Below, in pieces: positions 14,901 to 24,618 of a stretch of 64,000 nt of DNA. Below the pieces are notes generated by a model. That model was not told the origin of the DNA. It was given only the letters and a program-made list of their open reading frames with translations, and searched no databases. The stretch comes from Paenibacillus mucilaginosus 3016 (GTDB taxonomy: Bacteria > Bacillota > Bacilli > Paenibacillales > NBRC-103111), in NCBI RefSeq assembly GCF_000250655.1, contig NC_016935.1, positions 2,684,001-2,748,000 on the forward strand, written 5' to 3'. Every line of letters starts with the position of its first letter. Position 1 is the stretch's first letter. The translations under genes were made by a program, and so were the position numbers.

Positions 14901-17900
14901 ATGTTGAAGAGAGAAAAGGAAGCTGCAGGAAACCGGAAATGGTCCAAGCTGATCATCGTTATGCTGATTCTGGCGATGGTTCTTCCGGCGGTTCCGCCTG
15001 CGGCGCTGGCTGCAGATTCGGTGCTGGTTGATGATGATTTCAGCAGCTATGCACCGGGTCCGTTCACAGTTGGAAGCGGTAACAATTGGACAAAGGAAGG
15101 ATCGACTCCCGACATGACCGTAGTTTCGGATACGGTTACCGGAAGAACGTACGGATCGATCACGAACAACACCACCGGTTCGATCTACATCGGCCAGCGT
15201 TTTACTGCTCAGGGCGGCGGTTTGATTATGGAGTTCGACGCGAACATGCCGACGAGCAAGGGCGGGACCTTGTGGGTGATGGACGGCAAAGTCAACGCGA
15301 CGAGCGCGGCCGCTCTGCGTTATCAGATGGATGCCGGCGTCATTAAGCGCGGGGGGTCGTCGACCGCCAATGTGCTTCCCTATGATGTGACCCATTGGTA
15401 CCGGTTCAAGATTGTGTTCAATATCCCCAAGCAGCTGTACACGATCACCATTACGGATTTGAATGACGGGAAAGCCGTCACATGGAATGAGAACTTCTAC
15501 AGCACAAGGTCCAAGATCAGCTCCTTCGGATTCTATGTCAATCCGGGCGGCGGCAAAGTCAACTTGACGAACGTCCGCTTGACTTCGCTCGATCTGTCCT
15601 TAAGCGATCTCAAGCTTACTTCGGATGGTTATGCTCCGAAGCTCAGCCCTGTCTTCGATCCGAACGTGGAAACGTACCGTGTCGAAGTTCCGCATACCAC
15701 GGACAGTCTTACCGTGACTCCTACAGCCGGCAATCCGGGGAACGTGAAGGTGAAAGTGGGAGAGACCGGCGTCGACAGCGGAATGTCCACCGCCGTACCT
15801 ATTTCGGATGCTTCTACGAGTATTGCGGTGAACGTGGCCTCCGCGGTATATTCCGAGATCTCGAGGACCTACACGATTCAGGTGACCAAGCTGGAGAAAT
15901 CGCCGAATCTCAGGTATGTATCCACGGAGCCGCACGATTCGGTGGTGAAGATCGGCTGGGAAGAAACACTCGACCCGACCTATCAAGCCGCTCATATTTA
16001 TCAGATGAATGCGGATCAAAGCCTGACTCTGGTCGACACGGTCCCCAAAGGGACTTACATCTCCACGATTCAAGGCTTGACGAATGGGAAGACGTATACG
16101 TTCATCGTCAAAGGCCTCTACGCGGACGGCACCGAATCCTCCGGAGTCACAGTGCAGGAGACGCCGGTGAAGCGGGCCCCCCGTCAAATGGAAGCCTTGA
16201 ACCGCGGTTTGATTGCGATGAAAACGCAGGACGGCGTCTATGTCGGCTGGCGCCTGCTCGGCACGGATCCCGGGAACGCGGCCTTCAACCTGTACCGTGA
16301 CGGGGTCAAGGTGAACCCCTCGCCGATTACCGGCAGCACGAACCTGAAGGATCCGGAGGGAACAGGCAGCTCCACGTATTTCGTCCGGACTGTGGTGGAT
16401 GGCGTCGAGCAGAAGCAGTCGGAGACCGTGAAGGTATGGGATACGAACTATCTGAGTATTCCCATCCGTAAGCCTGCCGACGGCGTGACGGTGACCGGAG
16501 AAGCCTATTCATACCGGGCTAACGATGCGACAGCCGCCGACCTGGACGGGGACGGGGAATATGAGATCATCCTGAAATGGGAACCGACCAATGCCAAGGA
16601 CAATTCGCAGGCCGGTTATACGGGCAATACCTTTGTTGATGCATACAAAATGGACGGCACGTTCTTGTGGCGCATTGATCTCGGACGCAACATTCGTGCA
16701 GGCGCCCACTACTTGGACATCATGGCATACGATTTGGACGGGGACGGCAGGGCCGAAGTCACTTTCCGCACTGCCGACGGCACGGTCGACGGGCAGGGGA
16801 ACGTCATCGGTGACGCGAATGCGGATTGGCGGAATACCAGCGGTTATATTCTTACCGGACCGGAGTATCACACGATTTTCGAAGGAGCTACCGGTAAAGC
16901 TCTGGCCACGGAAGCTTATGAGCCGGGGAGAGGCAATGTCTCCGACTGGGGAGATGCCTACGGCAACCGGGTGGACCGCTTCCTGGCGGCGATCGCTTAT
17001 CTCGACGGCGAAAGACCGAGTGTGATTATGCAGCGCGGCTACTACACGCGCATGGTGCTCGTCGCCTACAATTGGAGGGACGGCAAGCTGACCAAGCTGT
17101 GGACCTTCGATTCGAATACGCCTGGCAACGAAGGGTACCGGGGACAAGGCAACCATCAATTGTCCGTCGCTGACGTGGACAGTGACGGCAGGGATGAGAT
17201 TATTACCGGAGCCGCCGCCATTGACGACAACGGCGCAGGCTTGTGGAACTCGGGACTCGGTCACGGCGATGCGATGCATGTGAGCGACCTGGATCCGGAC
17301 CGGTTAGGGCTGGAAGAATGGGCCGTACAGGAGAACACCGCGGCTGAGTATTCGGCGGAGATGAAGGACGCGAAGACCGGCAGAGTGCTGTGGGGCCAGC
17401 TGCAGGTTGGCATCGACGTGGGCCGCGGACTGACCGCCGACATCGATCCTACGCGGCGGGGCGAAGAGGCATGGGCCATTGACGGCGAATGGAACAGTAC
17501 CACAGGCGGGTTGTTCAGCGCGAAGGGCGAGAAAATCTCCGGCAGCATCCCGTCTTCGAATTTTGCGATCTGGTGGGACGGCGATTTGAGCAGAGAGCTG
17601 CTCGATCATAACTGGACCACAACCCCGGTAAGGCAGGGCACACCAAAGATCGACAAGTGGGACTATGTGAACAACCGGCTGAACAATCTCGTCACATTGG
17701 AAGGCACGGCATCCAACAATGATACGAAGGGCAATCCTTCCCTGCAGGCCGATTTGTTCGGCGACTGGCGGGAAGAGGTCATGGTTCGCACCACCGACAG
17801 CTCGGAGCTGCGCATCTATTCGACGACCGACCGGACCGACCAACGCTTCGTTACGTTGATGCATGATCCGGTCTACCGGCTCGGCATCGCTTGGCAGAAT

Positions 17901-18878
17901 ACCGGCTACAACCAGCCGCCGCATCTGAGCTATTACCTCGGGAACGGCATGGAGCAGGCGCCGAAGCCGAACATCCGCACTCATGCGGTGCCGGCCTCCG
18001 AACTGTCCGTATATGCGGCTGCTGATGAAGTGACGGCCGGCGGGCAGCTGAGCTTCTTCCCTGTGATTACGCCTTCGGCTGCCAGCATCGGCAGTGTGAA
18101 CTGGTCGGTTACAGGGGAGGACGGCTCCCCGACGTCGCTGGCATCGATTGACGCTAACGGTACCCTTACGGCGGCTGGCGCAGGCACGGTGAAGGTTACG
18201 GCCGCGGCAGCAGACGGCTCCGGATTGACGGGCAGCCGGATCCTTACCATCAAGCCGGTTCTCGTCACCGGCATTCAGGTCACCGCAGAAGGGAATGTGA
18301 CGGAATTTACCGGTCCCGGCAGCTTACCGTTTCATGCGGCGGTGACTCCCGGCACCGCAACCAATCCGGCAGTGAAGTGGAGTGTGGCCGATCAGAACGG
18401 CGCGCCAACGAATATCGCCAGCGTGACGGACGGCGGAGTGCTTCAGACGACCGGAGCGGGATACATCAAAGTTAGGGCTGCCGCACAGGATGGCTCCGGT
18501 GTAACCGGGGAAGCGGTGCTCCGGGTGAAGCATGTACTGAACGGCATACTCACTCTGCCTGTCAAGCCGGATGCTTACGGCAAAGTGTCCGCAGCCGCCG
18601 CATCGGAGGATATCCGCAGGATGATTCTTTCGGCCGGCGGAGATACGGTTGCGATCGCACTGCAGTCTGCTTCCGCCGTGAAGGAAGCGCAAATCCGTGT
18701 GCCGCTCCAGGAGTTCAGCCAGGCATCGAAGAAAGGAATCAAGCGGCTGCAGCTGCGGATGGGATCGGCGAATTATACGGTCGACATGGGCTTCATCAAC
18801 AATGCGTTGAAAAAAGGCTCGACTACGCTGATCCTGACGGTGGATGCCAAAGGAAACTTCAAGTACGTCAGCCAGTGA
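14901..18878 (+). CDS. Secreted multidomain rhamnogalacturonan lyase, PL11 family
   Basis: A 1325-residue exported enzyme. The start is ATG 14901, 9 bases after GAGGAGG, giving a signal peptide (KWSKLIIVMLILAMVLP, cleaved after ALA near residue 35). Domains in order: a jelly-roll, LamG-like module (about 38-230), a cadherin-like beta-sandwich (about 235-330), an FN3-like domain (about 335-425), the PL11 catalytic propeller (about 430-1025), two Big-type Ig domains (about 1030-1215) and a C-terminal module of unknown type. The propeller carries the calcium motifs DLDGDGEYE, DLDGDGRAE and DVDSDGRDE and the closing segments AIWWDGDLSRELLD and LFGDWREEV typical of YesW/YesX. Such enzymes cleave the rhamnose-galacturonate backbone by beta-elimination. 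It is roughly twice the length of YesW, owing to the accessory domains. Probably monocistronic. Confidence 0.9.
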   Translation: MLKREKEAAGNRKWSKLIIVMLILAMVLPAVPPAALAADSVLVDDDFSSYAPGPFTVGSGNNWTKEGSTPDMTVVSDTVTGRTYGSITNNTTGSIYIGQRFTAQGGGLIMEFDANMPTSKGGTLWVMDGKVNATSAAALRYQMDAGVIKRGGSSTANVLPYDVTHWYRFKIVFNIPKQLYTITITDLNDGKAVTWNENFYSTRSKISSFGFYVNPGGGKVNLTNVRLTSLDLSLSDLKLTSDGYAPKLSPVFDPNVETYRVEVPHTTDSLTVTPTAGNPGNVKVKVGETGVDSGMSTAVPISDASTSIAVNVASAVYSEISRTYTIQVTKLEKSPNLRYVSTEPHDSVVKIGWEETLDPTYQAAHIYQMNADQSLTLVDTVPKGTYISTIQGLTNGKTYTFIVKGLYADGTESSGVTVQETPVKRAPRQMEALNRGLIAMKTQDGVYVGWRLLGTDPGNAAFNLYRDGVKVNPSPITGSTNLKDPEGTGSSTYFVRTVVDGVEQKQSETVKVWDTNYLSIPIRKPADGVTVTGEAYSYRANDATAADLDGDGEYEIILKWEPTNAKDNSQAGYTGNTFVDAYKMDGTFLWRIDLGRNIRAGAHYLDIMAYDLDGDGRAEVTFRTADGTVDGQGNVIGDANADWRNTSGYILTGPEYHTIFEGATGKALATEAYEPGRGNVSDWGDAYGNRVDRFLAAIAYLDGERPSVIMQRGYYTRMVLVAYNWRDGKLTKLWTFDSNTPGNEGYRGQGNHQLSVADVDSDGRDEIITGAAAIDDNGAGLWNSGLGHGDAMHVSDLDPDRLGLEEWAVQENTAAEYSAEMKDAKTGRVLWGQLQVGIDVGRGLTADIDPTRRGEEAWAIDGEWNSTTGGLFSAKGEKISGSIPSSNFAIWWDGDLSRELLDHNWTTTPVRQGTPKIDKWDYVNNRLNNLVTLEGTASNNDTKGNPSLQADLFGDWREEVMVRTTDSSELRIYSTTDRTDQRFVTLMHDPVYRLGIAWQNTGYNQPPHLSYYLGNGMEQAPKPNIRTHAVPASELSVYAAADEVTAGGQLSFFPVITPSAASIGSVNWSVTGEDGSPTSLASIDANGTLTAAGAGTVKVTAAAADGSGLTGSRILTIKPVLVTGIQVTAEGNVTEFTGPGSLPFHAAVTPGTATNPAVKWSVADQNGAPTNIASVTDGGVLQTTGAGYIKVRAAAQDGSGVTGEAVLRVKHVLNGILTLPVKPDAYGKVSAAAASEDIRRMILSAGGDTVAIALQSASAVKEAQIRVPLQEFSQASKKGIKRLQLRMGSANYTVDMGFINNALKKGSTTLILTVDAKGNFKYVSQ

Positions 18879-18910
18879 ACTCAGCTCGAAAGCAATAGGA
18901 TTAGAAGGAG

Positions 18911-18950
18911 AAACAGCCATCCCTGTATGATTAGGGGATGGCTGTTTGTG
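18911..18950 (+). terminator. Strong terminator of the PL11 gene
   Basis: AAACAGCCATCCC (18911-18923) and GGGATGGCTGTTT (18935-18947) form a perfect 13-bp stem with an 11-base loop, followed by GTGCTCTTTC. The stem is flanked by A and T bases, so it could terminate in both directions. Confidence 0.85.
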
Positions 18951-19076
18951 CTCTTTCTAAAGAATAGTTAAGGATGGAGGAGGCTGGGGAAGGATGCCGA
19001 ATGCATACAGGGAGCATGGATGTATCGCACTCGGTTCGATACAAGGTGTATCATAAGGAGATTGGGTGGAGAGTCG

Positions 19077-21686
19077 ATGAAGAGGATGGTGTTCGGATGG
19101 TGGATCGGGCTGTTGGTGCTGCTGCTGGTTCCCGTGTATGCGCACGGGGCGGGAGAAATCACGCTGCGGATTAACGATTTTGATCGCGGGGAGCCTCAAT
19201 ATGGGCAGATTTACGTGTCTGCCGCGATCCAATCCGAGTATGAGCTGCAGAAGGTCACCGCCAAGATCGATGATAAGGAAATCGAACTGCCATTTAGAGA
19301 TTGCAACTATTATACGGACAATGCCTGTTACTGGGGGGATTACTTTCCGCTGAACGGCCTGGAACAGGGGACCAAGACCTTAACGGTAACGGCCCAGGAT
19401 GCTCTCGGGAACACCCAGTCGGTCCCCAAAAGCTTCCTGTACGACGCGCCGCCCGAAGTGACGGTGGCGGGGGTTACGCCGAATCACCTGGTACAGAACG
19501 GGAAGTTCAGGGCACAGGTGCAGGCCAGCGATGCGCTGTCGACGCCGGACATCGTCGCCACGATCAGTCTCGGGAGCCAAACCATTGAAACCATCAAGGC
19601 GGCAGGCTCCCTGGATCGGGAAGTGGACCTGTCGGCTTATACAAATCGGGTTCTGACCTACAAAGTGGAGGTCTATGACGGCAGACGATCCCCCCGGTAC
19701 ACATTGGCCTATCTCCTGTATGTGGATCCCGTCGACCGGATCCCGGTATCCGACGTGGACGGCCGGATTGTAGATTATGACGGCAACCGGATCTTGTTTG
19801 TGAGTCCCGAAGGCAGCCTGAGGATCAAACAAGTTCATAACGGATCAGAGTCGTTCGTATACACCAGCCCTTCCGGATTGGAATCCTTCCATGTCTCTGA
19901 TATGCACCTGACCCGCACGGGCGCCATTCTGTCTATCGGGCAAGATTACGGCAACATTCATGTATGGCATGACGGACAGCTGATCGATACCGGCGTCCAA
20001 ACCACACCCGGGGACCGCGGAACGCCCACCTATTACCTCACGGTACAAGAAGACGGACGATATGCGTACATGCATCCCCAGAATATTCTGATCGACACGG
20101 AGACGGGGGCCGTGACGCCGTACAGCACAGAGGTCGTACCTCTGCTGAAAAAAGAACACGGCAGCCTGCACGAGAATAACGGCTGGAAGGCCATTATCCA
20201 ATCAACGGTATCCGGACGCAATCAGATTTTTCTGGAGTCGCCACAGGGTACCGTAACGCAGGTGACCTATTTCAACGGATATTCCAGTATCCTGGAGTTG
20301 ACGCCGTTCGGTGGGCTGGGCCTCATTTATAACGGGGACTTCTATACCTATGCGCCAGGAGACACGCTGCCGAAGAAAATAACGCCGTACTCCTATTACG
20401 ATATGTCCTTCTACTATGCGGACGGCAGCTGGTATCAATCCGTGAATGGCGGGCTGTTCCGCCTGAATACCGGTATGGTCCCTCCGGGGGATTATACGCC
20501 GCCCCACTGGTCCGAGCCTAACAAGGCGCTCACGGTCACAGATGTGACTTATCAGGGCTTGAAGCTGAGCTGGCAGCCTGCTGTGGACGATAAGTCGGTT
20601 GCCGAATACAGGGTCTACCGAGATGGCGCCCGGCTCGCCACCGTGTCCGGGAGCACGTACAGCTATGCCGTTACGGGGCTTTCGCCGGCGGCCTCCTACA
20701 CCTTCCGGATCGAAGCGCTGGATGCGGCAGGCAACCGGAGCCCGGTCCGGCCGTCGGTCACCGCGGTCACCCTGGACGTGCCCACAGGGGACAGCACGGC
20801 GCCGGTCTGGCCGGAGAATGCCGTGCTCAGCGTAAGGGACATCACGTACAGCAGCGTCAGCCTGGCCTGGACTCCGGCGGTTGATGACCTCGGGGTGGCC
20901 TCTTACCGCCTCTATCTGAATGGAGAGCTGCTGCAGACCGTCAGCGGCCAAGTATACGCCTACGCCGTCACCGGCTTGAATCCGGACACGAAGTACACGT
21001 TCCGGATCACCGCACAGGATGCCGCCGGGAACGTCTCCGCGGAGGGGATCGAAGCGGCTGCGGTCACGCTGTCCGAGAAGCCGGTGCCGGAATCCGCGTC
21101 CCTCTCGCTCACGGCGAAGCCGGGCTTCCTGGATGTGGGATCCTCCCTGGATCTGAAGATCCGCGCCGAAGAGGCGGTGGACCTGTACGCCTTCTTACTG
21201 AAGCTCGACTACGATGCGGCACGCTTCAAGCTTACGCAGGTATGGCTGGACTCCTCCTTCGGGACGGAGAAGCAGGATGCGCTGCTCAGCACACGGACCG
21301 CCTCCGGCTCCGCCGCGCTGGCCGGCACGCTGCTTGGGAGCCGCGCCGGTCATGAGGGGGACACCGGCCTTGTCACCCTGCGGTTTACCGTGCTGCAGCG
21401 CGGCAGCGGCGAGTTCGTGCTTGCGGGCGGCGCCTCGCAGCTGGCAGACAGCAGCGGCACCGTGAGCCCGCTGGGCCAAGCCGTGCGCCTGACCGTTCAT
21501 GCAGGCGGAGCGGACTATGACGGGGACGGGCGGATCGGCCTCGGCGACTTGGTTCTCATTGCACGCCAGACGGGCCTCCGCAGCGGAGAGGCCGGGTTCG
21601 ATGCCCGGTACGATCTGAACCGTGACGGAGTGATCGACCGGACGGACGTGGAGTATGTCGCGGGCAAAGCGGCGGCTGCGGGCTGA
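19077..21686 (+). CDS. Secreted FN3-cohesin-dockerin protein
   Basis: An 869-residue exported protein. ATG 19077 gives the signal peptide MKRMVFGWWIGLLVLLLVP, cleaved near AHG-A; the open frame continues upstream without a good site. Residues 25-475 are an unrecognised beta-rich region that may be a propeller. Two FN3 domains follow (about 476-565 and 575-665), both with the YxFRIxAxDAAGN ending. Next is a cohesin-like domain (about 673-812; SLTAKPGFLDVGSSLDLKIR) and a type I dockerin (about 813-869) with two calcium loops, DYDGDGRIGLGD and YDLNRDGVIDRTD. Having both halves of the cohesin-dockerin pair in one chain suggests self-association or chain-forming scaffolding at the cell surface. 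No catalytic domain was recognised. It follows the PL11 lyase on the same strand, but with its own transcript start implied by the intervening terminator. Confidence 0.8.
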   Translation: MKRMVFGWWIGLLVLLLVPVYAHGAGEITLRINDFDRGEPQYGQIYVSAAIQSEYELQKVTAKIDDKEIELPFRDCNYYTDNACYWGDYFPLNGLEQGTKTLTVTAQDALGNTQSVPKSFLYDAPPEVTVAGVTPNHLVQNGKFRAQVQASDALSTPDIVATISLGSQTIETIKAAGSLDREVDLSAYTNRVLTYKVEVYDGRRSPRYTLAYLLYVDPVDRIPVSDVDGRIVDYDGNRILFVSPEGSLRIKQVHNGSESFVYTSPSGLESFHVSDMHLTRTGAILSIGQDYGNIHVWHDGQLIDTGVQTTPGDRGTPTYYLTVQEDGRYAYMHPQNILIDTETGAVTPYSTEVVPLLKKEHGSLHENNGWKAIIQSTVSGRNQIFLESPQGTVTQVTYFNGYSSILELTPFGGLGLIYNGDFYTYAPGDTLPKKITPYSYYDMSFYYADGSWYQSVNGGLFRLNTGMVPPGDYTPPHWSEPNKALTVTDVTYQGLKLSWQPAVDDKSVAEYRVYRDGARLATVSGSTYSYAVTGLSPAASYTFRIEALDAAGNRSPVRPSVTAVTLDVPTGDSTAPVWPENAVLSVRDITYSSVSLAWTPAVDDLGVASYRLYLNGELLQTVSGQVYAYAVTGLNPDTKYTFRITAQDAAGNVSAEGIEAAAVTLSEKPVPESASLSLTAKPGFLDVGSSLDLKIRAEEAVDLYAFLLKLDYDAARFKLTQVWLDSSFGTEKQDALLSTRTASGSAALAGTLLGSRAGHEGDTGLVTLRFTVLQRGSGEFVLAGGASQLADSSGTVSPLGQAVRLTVHAGGADYDGDGRIGLGDLVLIARQTGLRSGEAGFDARYDLNRDGVIDRTDVEYVAGKAAAAG

Positions 21687-21700
21687 CGATCCAGCGGCAA

Positions 21701-21737
21701 ACCGCCCGCCGGCCTGATCTCAGGTCTGGCGGGCGGT
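21701..21737 (+). terminator. GC-rich hairpin after the cohesin-dockerin gene
   Basis: ACCGCCCGCC (21701-21710) pairs with GGCGGGCGGT (21728-21737), with inner CCTGA/TCAGG. The following CACTTGTT is a weak T tract. Confidence 0.6.
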
Positions 21738-21831
21738 CACTTGTTGGGGGCAGGAATGCAGGCAGCGGTACGGTCAGCTGCAGATGAGGAGCGGCGGCAC
21801 GGGATTGTTTGTTCCTGTGTCGAGAAAGAAA

Positions 21832-21857
21832 ACAGGCTGTCCTGATGGACAGCCTGT
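21832..21857 (-). terminator. Terminator of the minus-strand dehydrogenase gene
   Basis: ACAGGCTGTCC (21832-21842) and GGACAGCCTGT (21847-21857) form an 11-bp perfect stem with a four-base loop. Read on the minus strand it is followed by TTTCTTTC, which makes it a standard terminator about 70 bp past the stop at 21926. Confidence 0.8.
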
Positions 21858-21925
21858 CATGTTTCTGCCAAGCTCACTCGCTTCACTTCACGCCATATAA
21901 CCAAACTTCGGCTTGCAGCTCCCTG

Positions 21926-23041
21926 TCACTCCACAGTAACGGGGGTTTTGGCATAGGGAATCTGCGCAGCGGCAAGCAATCCATTCGGATATACGACGAC
22001 TTTGAGACACTCACTTTTATAGTTGAGCGCTCTCTCCATAGCCTCGCCGGTTTGTTCCAGGGAGTATTGATCCGTGACCAGCGCCTGTACATCGGCCAGG
22101 CCGGCATCCAAAAAACGAATGGCTTTCGGATACGTGTTCGCATAGCGGAAGATGCCGTAAATATCGACTTCGTTATCTGCGATAAAAGGCACATTCAGCG
22201 GAATGTCGTTCTGGGGCGGCAGACCGACAATCGCCATCTTCCCGCCTCGCCGGAGCGACCCGAGTGCGGCCTGCAGCGCTTTGGGATTGCCTGCCGTCTC
22301 CCAAGCCACGTCCACGCCTTTTCCGTTCGTTGCCTGCTGTACCGCTTCGAGAGGATCCTGCTCTTTGACGTTGATCGTATGGGTCGCTCCCATCCGCCGT
22401 GCGGCCTCAAGCCGCAGAGGCTCCATATCCGAGACGATAATAGTGGATGCGCCGAAGGCTTTGGCCGCTGCAACGGCCGTCAGTCCAACGGGCCCCATTC
22501 CCATAATCGCAATGGAGGACCCTGGCTGCAGGCTGGTTCTTGCCGCCGCATGGATGCCTACGGAGAAGGGTTCGACGAGCGCGGCCGCTTCATAAGACAG
22601 GGAGTCGGGGATCGGGAAAACAAAATCGGCGCGGATTTTAATATACTGCACAAAGGCGCCGTCCACCGGCGGAGTCGCCAGGAACTGCACATCCGGACAC
22701 AGGTTGTACCGGCCTTCCTTGCACGCTTCGCATTGTCCGCAGGTGACTCCCGGTTCAACAGCAACACGGTCGCCGACCTGGAGCCCGGATACCTCCGAAC
22801 CGACGGCGGCAATGTCTCCGGAGCATTCGTGCCCCAGAATCATCGGCTTCTCGACCACATACTTGCCGATCCGGCCGTGCGAGTAATAGTGCAGATCCGA
22901 TCCGCAGATCCCGACAGCCATCACTTTGACCAACACTTCATCGGGGGCGATTACGGGAACGGGCACCTCCTCAATGCGGATGTCCCGAATGTGGTGCATT
23001 ACGGCAGCCTTCATGGTTTGAGGCACTCCATTGGTAGTCAT
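21926..23041 (-). CDS. Zinc-dependent polyol/alcohol dehydrogenase, copy 1
   Basis: A 371-residue medium-chain dehydrogenase of the sorbitol/xylitol dehydrogenase group. Catalytic zinc ligands are in GICGSDLHYYSHG and GHE; the structural zinc site is the four-cysteine block C-G-Q-C-E-A-C-K-E-G-R-Y-N-L-C. The Rossmann segment is AIMGMGPVGLTAVAAAKAFG, and the acidic residue after it suggests NAD. Enzymes of this group interconvert polyols and ketoses. The start is taken at ATG 23041, nine bases after AAGGAAAGGG; an ATG at 23050 is too close to that site. It is followed by its own terminator. A very similar gene lies at 61038. Its promoter has a palindromic site upstream that is nearly repeated at 24775. 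Confidence 0.88.
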   Translation of the reverse strand: MTTNGVPQTMKAAVMHHIRDIRIEEVPVPVIAPDEVLVKVMAVGICGSDLHYYSHGRIGKYVVEKPMILGHECSGDIAAVGSEVSGLQVGDRVAVEPGVTCGQCEACKEGRYNLCPDVQFLATPPVDGAFVQYIKIRADFVFPIPDSLSYEAAALVEPFSVGIHAAARTSLQPGSSIAIMGMGPVGLTAVAAAKAFGASTIIVSDMEPLRLEAARRMGATHTINVKEQDPLEAVQQATNGKGVDVAWETAGNPKALQAALGSLRRGGKMAIVGLPPQNDIPLNVPFIADNEVDIYGIFRYANTYPKAIRFLDAGLADVQALVTDQYSLEQTGEAMERALNYKSECLKVVVYPNGLLAAAQIPYAKTPVTVE

Positions 23042-23092
23042 ATACAGCATCCCTTTCCTTCCTATGGTTTGGAACCGTTTGGTTGTGATTTG

Positions 23093-23121
23093 ATTCTAGC
23101 TCCTGCGCTTGACAGTAACAA
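23093..23121 (-). promoter_or_regulatory. Promoter of dehydrogenase copy 1
   Basis: Read on the minus strand, TTGTTA (23116-23121) and TAGAAT (23093-23098) are 17 bp apart, with the start codon about 52 bp further on. In the leader, 23069-23083 reads TTGGAACCGTTTGGT, one mismatch from the CcpA catabolite-repression consensus (WTGNAANCGNWNNCW). Confidence 0.6.
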
Positions 23122-23140
23122 TCCGGTCGTACTGTACATA

Positions 23141-23155
23141 TACAGCGGCACTGTA
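23141..23155. promoter_or_regulatory. Palindromic operator upstream of dehydrogenase copy 1
   Basis: TACAGCGGCACTGTA has five-base inverted arms around CGGCA. It lies about 20-35 bp upstream of the -35 box, where an activator would bind. A partial second copy (CTGTACATATACAG) overlaps it. The same core recurs at 24775-24791. Confidence 0.6.
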
Positions 23156-23208
23156 CCCTTTATGGATTTTCTCGCTGCATGCCCTCCAGCCGTTCTCTCC
23201 AGCAGGCT

Positions 23209-24618
23209 CTATTTCGATGAAGCGGCTTGCTTTTTTTTCAGGTCACCGATAATGGTGGCAAACAGCTTGGAATCGAGATTATAGAACAGTGAAGCGATGA
23301 TCCCCAATACGCACAATCCGGCAGGCAGCAGGCAGAACAGACCGGCAATCCCGGTTAATGCCGTTGGCGTCTGAACCGTGTCCGGTACATAGCCGGAGAT
23401 CTGAAGAATATACCCCGAGAGTGCTCCCGAGATGGCGATGGACAGCTTTTGGCCGAAGCTGAAAATCCCATACACCAGGCCCTCGGTCCGTACACCATGC
23501 TTCCACTCCGAATACTCTACGGTGTCAGGCAGCGCCCCCCAGATGACAGCCGCAGGGATCCCGCCGATGATGCTGCCGACCAGGGTCCACAGAATGATCA
23601 TAGGAAGGTTGGTATAATCGGTCAGGTATAGGCCGATGCCGCTGAGTACCGTACCTGCCATTCCGATCATGATGACGTATTTTTTCTCGAACCACTTCGT
23701 TAACAGAGGGGCAAGCAGCGTGCCGAGGAGATTGCCCCCGAACACCAGCATCATGAAGATGGAGAGGAAATCGGTTCTGCTCATGTTGTAGGTCACATAG
23801 TAAATCGAGACGGAGGCCTTGATTCCGTAGGCGGCCTGGAACACCAGATAAATGAAGGTGATCAGCATCAGCGGCCGGTTGGTGAACAGCATGTGCAGCG
23901 ACTTCTTCAGCGGAATCTTCACGGCTTCTTGCGCAGACACCCGTTCTTTGGTTCCTGCGAAACAGATCATATAGAAGATGAGGGCAAAGACCGAATAGAT
24001 CATGAGCGTATTGCGGTAACCGGAGGAGAGATCCTGCGGCCAAAAATGGTCAATGATGATGGGCGTCATCACCGATACGATGATGCCTCCGATCATGGAG
24101 CCGACGATGCGGTAGGAGGACAGGCTGACCCGCTCCAGCGGATCCTGTGTCATGGCGGAAGTCAGAGCCCCATACGGTGTTCCGATGAAAGACATCATGA
24201 CCATAATTCCGATGTATGTGATGTACGCATAAATGATTTTACCCGACAGTCCGAAATCGGGCACGGTAAAGCACAGAACTCCGATGACTGCCATCGGCAG
24301 GGCACCGAAGAGGATGAACGGACGGAGCTTGCCCCAGCGGGTCTGCGTACGGTCAATCACCACCCCCATCCCGAGGTCGACAAACCCATCGAGAATCCGT
24401 ACGATAAGAAACATCGTGCCGACGATGGCAGCGGGAATTTTGGCCACATCCGTATAAAAGAAAAGCATGTAGGTCATCACCGTAGACCAATAAAAATTGA
24501 TGGCCAAATCTCCACTTCCGTAGGCTGCCTTTTCCCAAATGCCTAATTTGCCCTTTGAAGTTTCCTTCGCTGCGGTCAGCGTGTAGTCCGGATTCGTAAC
24601 CAGAGTTCGTTCCATCAT
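23209..24618 (-). CDS. GPH-family sugar:cation symporter
   Basis: A 469-residue, 12-helix transporter of the glycoside-pentoside-hexuronide family (MelB, XynB/YicJ group). The N-terminal part reads KAAYGSGDLAINFYWSTVMTYMLFFYTDV, and loop 2-3 holds DGFVDLGMGVVIDRTQTRWGKLRPF, the family hallmark with D-x-x-x-D-R-T-x-T-R-W-G-K-x-R-P. The start is placed at ATG 24618 (or 24615), after AAAGGA; the frame is open further upstream. The C terminus ends in a Lys-rich cytoplasmic tail. It lies upstream of the dehydrogenase on the same strand, with a 167-bp gap holding the dehydrogenase promoter. The pair suggests uptake and oxidation of a pentoside, polyol or related glycoside. Confidence 0.9.
   Translation of the reverse strand: MMERTLVTNPDYTLTAAKETSKGKLGIWEKAAYGSGDLAINFYWSTVMTYMLFFYTDVAKIPAAIVGTMFLIVRILDGFVDLGMGVVIDRTQTRWGKLRPFILFGALPMAVIGVLCFTVPDFGLSGKIIYAYITYIGIMVMMSFIGTPYGALTSAMTQDPLERVSLSSYRIVGSMIGGIIVSVMTPIIIDHFWPQDLSSGYRNTLMIYSVFALIFYMICFAGTKERVSAQEAVKIPLKKSLHMLFTNRPLMLITFIYLVFQAAYGIKASVSIYYVTYNMSRTDFLSIFMMLVFGGNLLGTLLAPLLTKWFEKKYVIMIGMAGTVLSGIGLYLTDYTNLPMIILWTLVGSIIGGIPAAVIWGALPDTVEYSEWKHGVRTEGLVYGIFSFGQKLSIAISGALSGYILQISGYVPDTVQTPTALTGIAGLFCLLPAGLCVLGIIASLFYNLDSKLFATIIGDLKKKQAASSK

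Noticed and set aside
21809-23284. 491-codon plus-strand frame opposite the dehydrogenase
   Set aside because: It runs through the minus-strand terminator and promoter and has no domain character.
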